From Selenomonadaceae bacterium UBA2897 (GTDB taxonomy: Bacteria > Bacillota > Negativicutes > Selenomonadales > Selenomonadaceae), in NCBI GenBank assembly GCA_002350105.1, contig DEDT01000051.1, positions 1-46,842 of the forward strand: 46,842 nt of DNA. The letters run 5' to 3'. Made by a program: the position numbers and the translations under genes. The notes under the pieces were generated by a model, which searched no databases, was not told the origin of the DNA, and saw only the letters and a program-made list of their open reading frames with translations. This document shows positions 32,702-41,803 of the stretch, piece after piece. Within the stretch, counting starts at the first letter, position 1. Every line of letters begins with the position of its first letter.

Positions 32702-35674
32702 TCATACCTGCTGCAGCAGCTGCTGGTAGGCCTGCCAGACGGGCTGCGCCGTGTCCTCGCCCTGCGCCAGTGCCTGCGTCAGCAGCGTGATGCCGTTGCG
32801 CCGCAGCTGGTCCGCGGCCTGCGACCGTACCGCCGTGTCCAGCTGGCCGCCATCCTGCTGCAGCAGGCTGTACCAGCACAGCTGCTGCCAGGCCAGCGCC
32901 GTCAGGGACAGGCGCGCCGCCGGGCCATGGAGGTCACTGTACAGTACGCCGAGCAAGGGGAACTGCTCCGCCGAGCTCCCCACCAGCATCAGGCGGTAGA
33001 GCAATAGCAGCAGCGGCTGCCCCTCCGCCGTGAACCCGTCCCGCAGCCAGTGGCATGCGTCCAGCAGCGGACGGCGCAGGAGCAGCGCACTCAGGCCGCC
33101 CACCGGCACTTTGCCATGCTGCAGCAGCAACGTATAAAGTGCCGTGCGCGTCACGACGCGCACATTCTGCGCCAGCGTCACGCCGACGGCCGCATAGGGC
33201 GAGACGGCAGCCGCCTCCTGCGGTGCCCCATCCGACAGCAGGGCCGCATAGCGCCCGTCGGGGTCGTTGAGCGTCAGGCTCGTGACCATGTCCCGCAGCT
33301 GCTGCGGCTGCACGGTCTCGCCGGGCAGTACCCAGCTGACGTAGTCTCCCGTCGCCGCCTGCGCCAGCCGGTCAAAGACATCCCCCCGTCCGTCCGGCGC
33401 CACGACGAGCTGCACGTCGGGCATGGCCGCGAGCTCTTGCTGTAGCGCAGGCGGCAGGGGCGCGATGACCGGTACGAGCAGCTGCCGCCGCGCAAAAAGC
33501 TGTTGCCGCACGCTCTGCAGGCTCCGGCGGAAGGGCTCCTCCTCACCTAAATAGGGTACGACCGAGGTCACGCTGCGCTGTGCCTGCGCCGCCTTTTGGG
33601 CGGCCACCTCCTGGGCCAGCGCCTCACCTGCCGCAAGCAGGTTGGCGACGACATCCGGCTGAATGTCCTCGCTATAGCGCAGGGTCTGCGGCGCAACGCG
33701 CCCCCGCAGGTCGCAGAGCTCCGGCCCCCGCAGGAACGGCTGCCAGCCGAGCTCGCCGCCCGCCCGGACCGTCTGCGCGTACTGGCGATACTCACCGCCG
33801 CGCATCGTGTCCCGCGAAAAGCGCGCCGCGATATTCAGCCAGCCCACGGCGGCCTTCGTGCGCATCTGTGCCCGGCTCCGCCAGAAGAAATGCGCCAGCG
33901 ACAGCGCACAGTCCACCTTCGGGATGTCCTGACGCATGCCTTGTACATCATAATAATAGGCGTAGTGATTGCCCTGCACGAGCCGCAGGGACAGGTGCCG
34001 CGCGATGGCACCGCCCACGATACATTTGCCGCCCTCATCCCATCCCGCCTCCCGCCACAGCGGGCGCGCGGGCAAAAAGCCCGTATCCCGTTCGTCCTGC
34101 GGCGCATAGCGGCGCCAGGGCAGGCGGTAGACCTTATCCGGCGACAGCTGCTCCAGCAGCGTGCGGCAGCTGCCCGCTGCCTCGGGCAGCAGGAATTCGT
34201 CGGCGTCCAGCGGCAGGATGATGTCCGCGCCCCACGCCGCGGCCTCCTGCAGCAGCGCCGTCATGGCCTCGGCCTGCACGTAGGCGGCCCGCTGCTCCGT
34301 GCGCACCTCGACGGGCAGGCCCTCCTGCTGCAGCCGCGCGAGGATGTCCCGCGTCCGATCCGTGCTCTGATGGTCGCAGACGAGCAGCCGGTCGGCAAAG
34401 CTCAGCGTATGGCGCACAAAGCTCTCGATGACTTCCTGCTCATTCTTCACCATCGTGATCGCGATGATCTGCTGCGGGCCGCGCGGCGCGATCTGCGGCG
34501 GCACGGGTGCGCGCGCCGCCCAGCAGCGCGCCCGCTGGGCCTGCAGCGCCACCTGCAGGGCCTGCCAGGCCGCCGTTCCTGCCGTCCCCGCAGGGGCCTG
34601 CGGCAGGAGATAGCGCACGCGCTCCACCGTGCGCTCGCTGCCCCCATCCTGCAGGGCGTAACGCAACGCCGTCAGCAGGGCCTGCAGCACGAGGGGCTGA
34701 AAGGTCTCATCCGCCACCGTCTGCGCCAGGCAGAGCAGCTGCAGCAGGTCCTCCGTCTGTTCCTGCCAGCAGCCGTCCGCCTCCCCCGCCGCCAGCCAGC
34801 GGGCCAGCAGCTGCAGGCAGCCGGGCAGGTCATGGCGATGCAGCAGGCCGTAGAGCCGCATGAGGCTGATGTGCGCATGCCCGTGCCGATAAGCCGCCAG
34901 ATGCTGCGCGCGGTAGGTGCACCAATGCGCGCAGCTGCCATCTGGCAGTGCATAGCCCGCCGCCGCGAGATACGGCTGCCATTCCGCGAAATGGCCTTTC
35001 AGCCAGCCGTGGCAGCCCATGGGCAGCTGTGTCGGCGTCAGACGGCGGAACACGCGCTGCACATCGTCCTGCACGGCGAACTGCAATGCCGTCACCACGG
35101 GCGGCACGCGGAAGTCGATATCCTGCTGCCCGCCGCAGTAGGCGAAAAACAAATCCTCGCACTCGCGGAAGGAGGCCTGCAGCGGATGGTGCAGCAGCAG
35201 GTCGTGCTGCTCCTGCACGAGGCGCAGGCAGGCGGCCGTGCGCCGCAGGGAGAAGCCGCCGTTGCCCACCTGCACGCCGGCCGCATGCCAGCAGGGCGCG
35301 CAACGGTAGACCGGTGCGCCGATGTAGTCATAGCCCATGGCGCAGAACTGCGGCAGCGCATCGTGAAACACGAAGGCGTCCAGCTGGTAGACCAGGATGT
35401 AGTCATAGGCGAGGAAACGCTGATAGAACCCCACGGAGAGCATGAGCAGGCTGTAGCCGAGAAAACCGCTGAAGTACACGGCGGGGAACCGCTCGATGCG
35501 GAAGCCCTGCATCAGCTCGCCGTAGTCGAAGTCCAGCCCTTCGGGCGCAAAGAATATCTTCGGGTAATCTCCCAGCACCCGCTGCAGCTGCCGCAGCGAG
35601 ATCTGTTCCTCCTGCGACAACTGCCGCTTGTAGAGCGGCACGACCACGGCGACGGATGGCTTTTCCTGCATCAT
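32702..35674 (-). CDS. Three-domain glycosyltransferase (DUF5672, GT2, GT2-like)
   Basis: This 990-residue protein has an N-terminal DUF5672 domain (VAVVVPLYKRQLSQEEQ, then YILVYQLDAFVFHDALP), a GT2_4 domain from about residue 402 (IIAITMVKNEQEVIESFVRH, with LPLDADEF), and a third GT2-like part from about residue 701 (TSVVPYLGEEEPF). The last two parts mirror the whole of the protein at 27551-29170, so this gene looks like that transferase fused to a DUF5672 enzyme. The ATG overlaps the stop of the truncated GT8 frame. Third-domain acidic motifs are poor, so it may be structural. Confidence 0.8.
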   Translation of the reverse strand: MMQEKPSVAVVVPLYKRQLSQEEQISLRQLQRVLGDYPKIFFAPEGLDFDYGELMQGFRIERFPAVYFSGFLGYSLLMLSVGFYQRFLAYDYILVYQLDAFVFHDALPQFCAMGYDYIGAPVYRCAPCWHAAGVQVGNGGFSLRRTAACLRLVQEQHDLLLHHPLQASFRECEDLFFAYCGGQQDIDFRVPPVVTALQFAVQDDVQRVFRRLTPTQLPMGCHGWLKGHFAEWQPYLAAAGYALPDGSCAHWCTYRAQHLAAYRHGHAHISLMRLYGLLHRHDLPGCLQLLARWLAAGEADGCWQEQTEDLLQLLCLAQTVADETFQPLVLQALLTALRYALQDGGSERTVERVRYLLPQAPAGTAGTAAWQALQVALQAQRARCWAARAPVPPQIAPRGPQQIIAITMVKNEQEVIESFVRHTLSFADRLLVCDHQSTDRTRDILARLQQEGLPVEVRTEQRAAYVQAEAMTALLQEAAAWGADIILPLDADEFLLPEAAGSCRTLLEQLSPDKVYRLPWRRYAPQDERDTGFLPARPLWREAGWDEGGKCIVGGAIARHLSLRLVQGNHYAYYYDVQGMRQDIPKVDCALSLAHFFWRSRAQMRTKAAVGWLNIAARFSRDTMRGGEYRQYAQTVRAGGELGWQPFLRGPELCDLRGRVAPQTLRYSEDIQPDVVANLLAAGEALAQEVAAQKAAQAQRSVTSVVPYLGEEEPFRRSLQSVRQQLFARRQLLVPVIAPLPPALQQELAAMPDVQLVVAPDGRGDVFDRLAQAATGDYVSWVLPGETVQPQQLRDMVTSLTLNDPDGRYAALLSDGAPQEAAAVSPYAAVGVTLAQNVRVVTRTALYTLLLQHGKVPVGGLSALLLRRPLLDACHWLRDGFTAEGQPLLLLLYRLMLVGSSAEQFPLLGVLYSDLHGPAARLSLTALAWQQLCWYSLLQQDGGQLDTAVRSQAADQLRRNGITLLTQALAQGEDTAQPVWQAYQQLLQQV

Positions 35675-35838
35675 GTTCCTCTCCCTTGTCTGACTACAAC
35701 TGGCGCAACAGCTGGCACCCTTCGCGCTCGGGCATGGGCCAGCACCGAGAGCAGGGAGGTGCCGAGGAATTTCGCGAAATGGCCGCTGTCGTCGTGCAGC
35801 GCATAGCAGAGCTGCACGGTCTCCTGCTCAGCACCCAT
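35671..35838 (-). pseudogene. GT8-type glycosyltransferase remnant (55 codons)
   Basis: A short frame starts at ATG 35838, three bases after the TPR gene stop, and ends overlapping the next ATG. Its first 36 residues (VQLCYALHDDSGHFAKFLGT, then SLLSVLAHAR) match the N-terminus of GT8 transferases, but the sequence then runs into RRVPAVAPVV instead of the expected strand, and stops. The rest of the gene appears to have been deleted, with the frame joined to the start of the next gene. A functional short peptide is unlikely. Confidence 0.65.
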
Positions 35839-35841
35839 GGC

Positions 35842-36891
35842 TCATTCCCCGGCCGGACGGCGCAGGTGTTCCAGCAGCAGGAAGTCCGTGCCCGGCAGCT
35901 GCGCGGCCACGGCCAGCGCCTTGTCCTGCTCGCCCTGCGCGTGCAGCAGCACCGCGAGGTTGCGCAGCGTCATGGTATCCTGCCCGTCGATCTGCAGGGC
36001 CTGGCGCAGGCAGGCCCCGGCCGCCGCATAGGAACCGTCGACGAAAAGGCCGCCCGCGAAGGCGTTGAGCACGCGCACTTTCTCGCGCAGGGAGATAGGC
36101 TGACCCATGATTTCCGCGAGTTTGTCCTGCACCTCTGCATCCGTGGGCACCTCCTCCGGCGCGGGCGCAGCCGGTGCCGCGGCCGCTTCCGTCTCCGTGG
36201 GCGGCTGCGGCGTGATGGACGGCGCAGCCGACGCGGCCTCCTCGGGGACGAGCTGCTCTGCCACAGCGGCAGGTGCCGCCTCTGCCCCCTGAACGGGAAT
36301 CTGCGTGCCCTGACCGGTGGCGGGGATGCTGACCGTCATGGCGGCCTGCGGCGTCACCGCAGCCTGTTCTGCCGGCTCCGAGGCGGTTTCCTGCGCCTCG
36401 GCCTGCAGGCCGAGGAACTGCGCCACGTGCGGGAAATCGGCCACGATGTGCTCACGCTCATTGCGCCCGTAATACTCGAGGATATCCTCCACGTCCTCGC
36501 GCTGCTGCTCCGTGAGGGTACGCGCGTAGTGCTCCAGCACAAAGTCGAAGATGGCCAGGCCGTCGTCCGTGCGGTCCTCGAGGATGCAGACGCGGGCCAG
36601 CAGGATGCGGGCCGCCACATGCTGCGGGGCGAGCTGCAGGATGGTATCGACCATCTGCGCCGCGCGGACGTAATCGCCCGTCATGAAATAGCTGTAGGCA
36701 CCCATGTAGAGCGACTCGGCATCGTGGCCGCCCGCCTGCACGAGCTCGGCCAGCGTGTTGATGGTGTCCGGATATTCCTCCGCCTCAAAATGCTGTTTTA
36801 CGGTCTGGCGCAGCTGCTCCTGCTGGCGCTTCGCCTGCGCCTGTTTCTGCTGTCCCTGTCTCTTGGCCAGACGGCGGCTTGCTTTACTCAT
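35842..36891 (-). CDS. TPR-repeat protein with Ala/Pro-rich linker
   Basis: This 349-residue protein has a basic Gln-rich N-terminus and TPR-like helices at about 40-150 (SLYMGAYSYFMTGDYVRAA). A low-complexity Ala/Pro/Glu linker spans about 170-265, and further helices with a TPR-like unit (YAAAGACLRQALQIDGQD) end the protein. There is no catalytic motif or signal peptide. It probably holds glycosyltransferases or flagellin together in the cytoplasm, as TPR regions do in the adjacent GT41 proteins. It is encoded just after the single GT41 gene, with a 68-base gap. Confidence 0.7.
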   Translation of the reverse strand: MSKASRRLAKRQGQQKQAQAKRQQEQLRQTVKQHFEAEEYPDTINTLAELVQAGGHDAESLYMGAYSYFMTGDYVRAAQMVDTILQLAPQHVAARILLARVCILEDRTDDGLAIFDFVLEHYARTLTEQQREDVEDILEYYGRNEREHIVADFPHVAQFLGLQAEAQETASEPAEQAAVTPQAAMTVSIPATGQGTQIPVQGAEAAPAAVAEQLVPEEAASAAPSITPQPPTETEAAAAPAAPAPEEVPTDAEVQDKLAEIMGQPISLREKVRVLNAFAGGLFVDGSYAAAGACLRQALQIDGQDTMTLRNLAVLLHAQGEQDKALAVAAQLPGTDFLLLEHLRRPAGE

Positions 36892-36959
36892 GGTGATAAA
36901 CCCCTTTCATCTATATGGTTGCACGTAGATATTTTCGTTATCTCTATAGACTTCGACAA

Positions 36960-38459
36960 TCATGCCTGTTTTCCTGCCTGCGCCCGCGTGAGCCATTGCT
37001 GCCAAAGGCGCTCGTAGCCTGCCTCGACGTCCCGCACATAGGCGCCAGCCGCCATCACGGGCGAGTGCTGCATCATGGAGCGCAGCTGCTGGTGGAGCGC
37101 CGTGAGCAGTTCCCGATCCTGCGCCAGCGCCACGGCCTTCTCGACGTACTCCTGCAGCGTGGCGCAGCACAGGTCGCCCACGCCCACATTCTGCATGATA
37201 CTGTAGCTGAAGCGGTTGCCATGGCGCCGCCCGTAGCGCGCGATGATGGGCACGCCCATATAGAGCGATTCGCAGGTCGTGCCGCCGCCCGTGTAGGGAT
37301 AGGTGTCGAGCATGATGTCCACATCGGCATAGCGCTGCAGGTATTCGCCCGTCGCATCCTCAGTCTCGATGCGGTCCATGGGCATGCCTGCGTCCTGCAG
37401 CTGCCGGCGCAGATGCGGCAGCGCGCCCGTGCGGTGGCTGGAGTTCTTGATCAGCATGCGGCTCTCAGGCACCCGCGCGAGGATTTCTCGCCAGGCCCCC
37501 AGCATCTCATCCGTGATCTTGAACACGTTGTTGAAGCTGCCGAAGACGATGGGCGTGTGCGGCACGTAGGGCCTTTCCTCGCAGCGCAGCACGCGCTCGG
37601 AGGGCGTATAGCAGAAATGGCTGTGCGGCAGGCGCCAGATTTTCTCGCGGAACTCCCCATCGTGCAGGCCCGGCGGGTCACAGTAGGGGTCGCCGAGGAA
37701 CGCGTCCACCACATCGGTGCCCGAGGTGCTCATATAGCCGATGCCCGCCACCTGCACGGGGGCCGGCTTCGCGCACATGAGCATCATCGTAAGGCCGCCG
37801 CCCGCATGCACCTCGAGGTCGAAGAGGATGTCAATCTCGTCGTCGTAGATCAGCTTTGCCCGCTCCGCCGCGGTCTGGCTGGGCTGGAATACGGTCATCT
37901 TCTTCACGTAGGGCTGCAGGAATTCCGTGAGCCGATCCTCCCGCACCCGCGTGCTGTAGGTGTAGACCTCGAAGCGCGTACGGTCGTAAGCCGCGAGCAG
38001 CTGGATGGAGAACAGGCTCACGATATTCTCGGAGAACATGGAGGCCAGATAGCCGATGCGCAATTTCTCATGCTGATGGCGCGCCAGCGGATGGCGGAAC
38101 TTCGGCGTGGCGTCGGCGAACTGCTGGTAGAGGAAATGCTGCTGGCTGAGCTCCGCGTCGCTGACATCGGGGAAATAGTGCAGCATGAAGAGGTAATCGC
38201 TGAAATTCGTCTGCTGCTGCCCGCGCGGCTGCCCCGTGGCGGCCGTGATGCTCGCCCAGGCGTACTGCCGCCAGCGGAGCAGATCGACCAGCTTCAGGTA
38301 ACAGGTCGCGTAGTGATCGTAGATGAGCCACTGCGCTTCGGGCGCAAAGGTATGCGCATGCACGAGGAAATTGAGCTTGTCCAGCGCGAGCTGCGGCTCC
38401 TCCTGCCGCAGCAAATCCCTTACGGGCTGCAGCAGCTCTTCTGTCTCTGCCAAAGTCAT
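36960..38459 (-). CDS. GT41 (O-GlcNAc-transferase-like) glycosyltransferase
   Basis: This 499-residue protein has a helical N-terminal region and a GT41 catalytic part. HEKLRIGYLASMF near residue 128 contains the active-site loop position, VFGSFNNVFKITDEML follows, and LDTYPYTGGGTTCESLYMGVP near residue 383 is the UDP-sugar site. Family members O-glycosylate Ser/Thr of proteins, and in bacteria some modify flagellin. The ATG overlaps the stop of the tandem GT41 gene as ATGA. The His usually found in H-x-V/I after GYxS is not obvious here (SMFSENIV), unlike the two domains of its neighbour, so catalysis may differ. Confidence 0.85.
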   Translation of the reverse strand: MTLAETEELLQPVRDLLRQEEPQLALDKLNFLVHAHTFAPEAQWLIYDHYATCYLKLVDLLRWRQYAWASITAATGQPRGQQQTNFSDYLFMLHYFPDVSDAELSQQHFLYQQFADATPKFRHPLARHQHEKLRIGYLASMFSENIVSLFSIQLLAAYDRTRFEVYTYSTRVREDRLTEFLQPYVKKMTVFQPSQTAAERAKLIYDDEIDILFDLEVHAGGGLTMMLMCAKPAPVQVAGIGYMSTSGTDVVDAFLGDPYCDPPGLHDGEFREKIWRLPHSHFCYTPSERVLRCEERPYVPHTPIVFGSFNNVFKITDEMLGAWREILARVPESRMLIKNSSHRTGALPHLRRQLQDAGMPMDRIETEDATGEYLQRYADVDIMLDTYPYTGGGTTCESLYMGVPIIARYGRRHGNRFSYSIMQNVGVGDLCCATLQEYVEKAVALAQDRELLTALHQQLRSMMQHSPVMAAGAYVRDVEAGYERLWQQWLTRAQAGKQA

Positions 38460-41400
38460 TGCTTTCCACCTGTCTTTTGTTCATAAAGCTGCCACATCTG
38501 CTGATAGGCCTGCTCCACTTCCGCCACGTAGCGCGGCGTATCCATGAGCGGCGAGGCCAGCAGCATCGGCCGCAGCTGCTGATGCAACGTATCGAGGAGC
38601 TGCGGCTCCTGTGCGAGCCCCAGCACACGCGCCACGTAGTCCGCGTCGCTGCCCACGGCCAGCTCCGGCAGGCCTGCGGCCGTGAGCACGGAAAGACCGA
38701 AACGGCTGCCACGCGTGCGCCCATAGCGCGAGACCACGGGCACGCCCATGTAGAGCGCATCGCAGGTGATGCCGCCGCCCGTGTAGGGGAAGGTATCGAG
38801 CATGATATCCACGTCGAGCATGCGCTGCATATAGTGCGCGTCCGCGCCCTCCAACGTGACGCGGTCCATGTCAAAGCCCAACCCCGCCAGGCGCTCGTAG
38901 ATGGCCTGCGTCGTCTGCACGTTGTTCAGCGCGCCGTTCTTCAGCAGCAGGTGCGCCGTGGGCAGTGCCTGCTGCAACTGGAGCCAGAGACGCAGCATCG
39001 CGTCCGTGTATTTCAAGTAACGGTGGAACACGCCCAGCGTCACATAGCCGCGCTGCAAACAGGGTGCGCCCGCAGGTGCCGGCACATCGTTGCGCCCCGT
39101 GTAGCAGAACTGACTCGTGAGCACGACCGGTTCCTCATGGAAAGCCTGCCAGTAGGCGCCGTCGGGTTCAGGGTCCGCGGCGCTATCCGTGAGGAAGTAG
39201 TCGACGGCGGGCAGGCCCGTGGCCGCCGTATAGCCGAGTCCCGACACCTGCACGGGCGCCGGCCGCCAGGCCAGCACGGGCAGGCCCGAATTCACGGTAT
39301 GGCCCGCGAGGTCCACGAGGATATCGATCTCGTCCGCGTGGATGCGCGCGGCCACGGCGGGGAAATCCATGCCATGCACAGGGACGAAATGATCCACGGC
39401 CCGTTCGACCAGCTGCGTATAGCTGTCCCGCGTAGGGCTCAGCGTATAGGCGTAGAGCTCGAACGCCCCTGCCGTATGCGCGGCCAGCAGCTGATAGTAG
39501 AAAGCGAACATCACGTGCTCGCGGAAGTCCGGCGAAAGGTAGCCGACGCGCAGGCGGCGGTGCGGCTTTTGCCGTGGCCATGATGTATAGGGAACGGCCT
39601 CTGGCCAGGCTGGCTCCTTGCCGCCCTCAGGCGCCCTGAAGCAGGCCGCATAGCCACGATGCGCCGCAATCTCCGCCTGCGGGTCGTCGCTGCAGGCATG
39701 GGCCGAGAGCAGGCTGGCACTGTAGAGCTCCAGCCGCTCTTTCAGGCTCGTGGCACAGACGGCGGCCCGCTGGTAGCGCTGCACGGCCTCAGCTGCGCGG
39801 CCGCTTTCGAGCGCGCATTTCGCCCCCGCCGTATAGAGCGTGCAACGAAATTCATCCGGCCCCGCCGCGTCCGGCTGAGGCGCCGACCCCAGCGCCGCCT
39901 CGGCCTGCTGCGCCGCGCGCCAGCCCGCTTCATAGCGGTACTGCCCGCCGGCGAGGGCCGCTGCCGCCCGCCAGAGCTCCGCCGCATGCGCGGGGTCGTG
40001 GGCGAGGGCCTGCTGCAGGTACCAATGCACATGCTGACCCTGCGCCTTGCCCTCCTCTACGGCTTTCACGCGCTCCATGAACGCCACGGTCCAGGCCACG
40101 GGCTGCCGCGCCGGTGCCGCCTCCCCCAGCCACTGCCGATAGATGCGCTGATACGCTGCCTCGACGTCGCCCATATAGTCCTCCGCCTGCATGACGGGCG
40201 AGATCAGGAGCTGGCGGCGCAGCACCTGATGATAGCGGCGCAGGCGCGCCGTGTCCCCCGCCAGCGCCACGGCCTTCGCCACGTATTCCTCCGGGGTGAA
40301 AGCACAAAGCTCGGGCAGGCCCGCATTCATGAGCAGGCTGTAGCCGAAGCGCGCGTTGTGGCGCCGGCCCACGAGCGTGATGACGGGCACGCCCATATAG
40401 AGCGCGTCGCAGGTCGTGCCGCCGCCCGGGTAGGGATAGGTGTCGAGCGCGATGTCCACGTCCGCATAGCAGGGCAGGTAGCGCGCCTCCTGCTCGCCGC
40501 AGATCACGTGCGCGGGGTCGATGCCCGCCGCCCGCAGCCGCGCCAGCGCCGTCTCCCTGCCGTATGCCGTGTTAAAGATTTTCGCCTTGAGGTAGAGGCG
40601 GCTGCCCGGCACCTGCGCGAGGATATCCCGCCAGAGCGCGAGCATCGCATCGGTGACCTTCGAGAAATTGTTGAAGCTGCCAAAGGTCACATAGCCCTTT
40701 TTCGTGCAGGGCGCCGGGGCGGGCGCGGGCGGATTGTCGTGCCACATGAAGCAGAAATGCGAGTGCGGCAGGCGCAGCAGCTTCTCCGTGAAGTAGGCGT
40801 CGTTGGACTCCCCCTCCGCCACCTGCTCCGGGTCGGTATAATGGTCGGCGAGGAAGTAATCGACGGCGGGCAGGCCCGTCGTATCGAAATAGCCGATGCC
40901 CGAGAGCTGGATGGGCGCGGGCTTGTAGGCCAGCACGGGCAGCAGTCCCCAGCCCGTATGGCCCGAGAGGTCGAAAAGGATATCGATCTCGTCGCGGTAG
41001 ACGACCTCGGCCGCCTGGGCCATGCTGAGGCCGCGCACGTTGCGCCAGCCCGTCACCTGGGCCGCGAACTCCCGGCTCGCATCATCTTCGATGCAGTTCG
41101 TATAGCAATATACCTCAAAGCGGCTGTGGTCGTAATTGTGCAGGAACGCATAGCTGAAAAAGGCCACGACGTGGAAATGCAGGTCCGGCGAGATATAGCC
41201 CACGCGGATTTTCTCATGGCGCCGATGGCGCGCGCGGTCATGGCTGTACTGCGGCACAGCCTGCCAGAGCTGGCCATAGCCCTGCGCCGCGGCCAGCATG
41301 AAGGGCTGGTCCTTGGCGAGATAGTGCAGGTTGAAGAGGTAGTTGCTGTACTCCGTGGCCTTGCCGTGCTCGAGGTCCTTGTACTGAGCAGACTGGCGGT

Positions 41401-41803
41401 AGTGCTCCGCCGCCTCCGCCGTGCGACCCAGCTCGCGGCAGAGCGTCGCATAGATACTGTGCACGGCGCCGCGGTACCAGCCCTGCAGCGAGGCATCCGC
41501 CAGCGCCGCCTGAAAATGCGCCTCGGCCGCACGCCCGTCGCCCGTGAGCAATGCCGCGCGGCCGAGGTAGAAATGGCAGACACCGTCCTGCGGCACCTGC
41601 GCCGCATAGGCGGCGGCCGCCGCCGGCAGATCTTCCGGCGCATCGCCGTCGATGTAGGCCGCGAGCACGGCCTCATACTGCTCCCGCGACAGATTGCCCG
41701 CCGCCTGCAGCTGCCGTGCCAGCGCGATGGCCTGCGGCCAGCGGCGCTGCTCCATGGCTGCGGTCAGCTGGGTAAAGAGCTGCCGCCTCTCCCGATATGT
41801 CAT
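38456..41803 (-). CDS. Tandem double GT41 (O-GlcNAc-transferase-like) protein
   Basis: This 1115-residue protein carries two complete GT41 units. The first has TPR-like helices (1-190), KIRVGYISPDLHFH near residue 200 and LDTYPYPGGGTTCDAL near 451. The second follows a further helical stretch (about 580-740), with RLRVGYLSPDFREH near 747 and LDTFPYTGGGITCDAL near 1001. Both keep the S-P-D-x-x-x-H loop and the sugar-nucleotide site, so both may be active. GT41 enzymes place a first sugar on Ser/Thr; two units could add two sugars or treat several sites processively. It overlaps both neighbours by four bases, so the run is translationally coupled. Confidence 0.85.
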   Translation of the reverse strand: MTYRERRQLFTQLTAAMEQRRWPQAIALARQLQAAGNLSREQYEAVLAAYIDGDAPEDLPAAAAAYAAQVPQDGVCHFYLGRAALLTGDGRAAEAHFQAALADASLQGWYRGAVHSIYATLCRELGRTAEAAEHYRQSAQYKDLEHGKATEYSNYLFNLHYLAKDQPFMLAAAQGYGQLWQAVPQYSHDRARHRRHEKIRVGYISPDLHFHVVAFFSYAFLHNYDHSRFEVYCYTNCIEDDASREFAAQVTGWRNVRGLSMAQAAEVVYRDEIDILFDLSGHTGWGLLPVLAYKPAPIQLSGIGYFDTTGLPAVDYFLADHYTDPEQVAEGESNDAYFTEKLLRLPHSHFCFMWHDNPPAPAPAPCTKKGYVTFGSFNNFSKVTDAMLALWRDILAQVPGSRLYLKAKIFNTAYGRETALARLRAAGIDPAHVICGEQEARYLPCYADVDIALDTYPYPGGGTTCDALYMGVPVITLVGRRHNARFGYSLLMNAGLPELCAFTPEEYVAKAVALAGDTARLRRYHQVLRRQLLISPVMQAEDYMGDVEAAYQRIYRQWLGEAAPARQPVAWTVAFMERVKAVEEGKAQGQHVHWYLQQALAHDPAHAAELWRAAAALAGGQYRYEAGWRAAQQAEAALGSAPQPDAAGPDEFRCTLYTAGAKCALESGRAAEAVQRYQRAAVCATSLKERLELYSASLLSAHACSDDPQAEIAAHRGYAACFRAPEGGKEPAWPEAVPYTSWPRQKPHRRLRVGYLSPDFREHVMFAFYYQLLAAHTAGAFELYAYTLSPTRDSYTQLVERAVDHFVPVHGMDFPAVAARIHADEIDILVDLAGHTVNSGLPVLAWRPAPVQVSGLGYTAATGLPAVDYFLTDSAADPEPDGAYWQAFHEEPVVLTSQFCYTGRNDVPAPAGAPCLQRGYVTLGVFHRYLKYTDAMLRLWLQLQQALPTAHLLLKNGALNNVQTTQAIYERLAGLGFDMDRVTLEGADAHYMQRMLDVDIMLDTFPYTGGGITCDALYMGVPVVSRYGRTRGSRFGLSVLTAAGLPELAVGSDADYVARVLGLAQEPQLLDTLHQQLRPMLLASPLMDTPRYVAEVEQAYQQMWQLYEQKTGGKQ

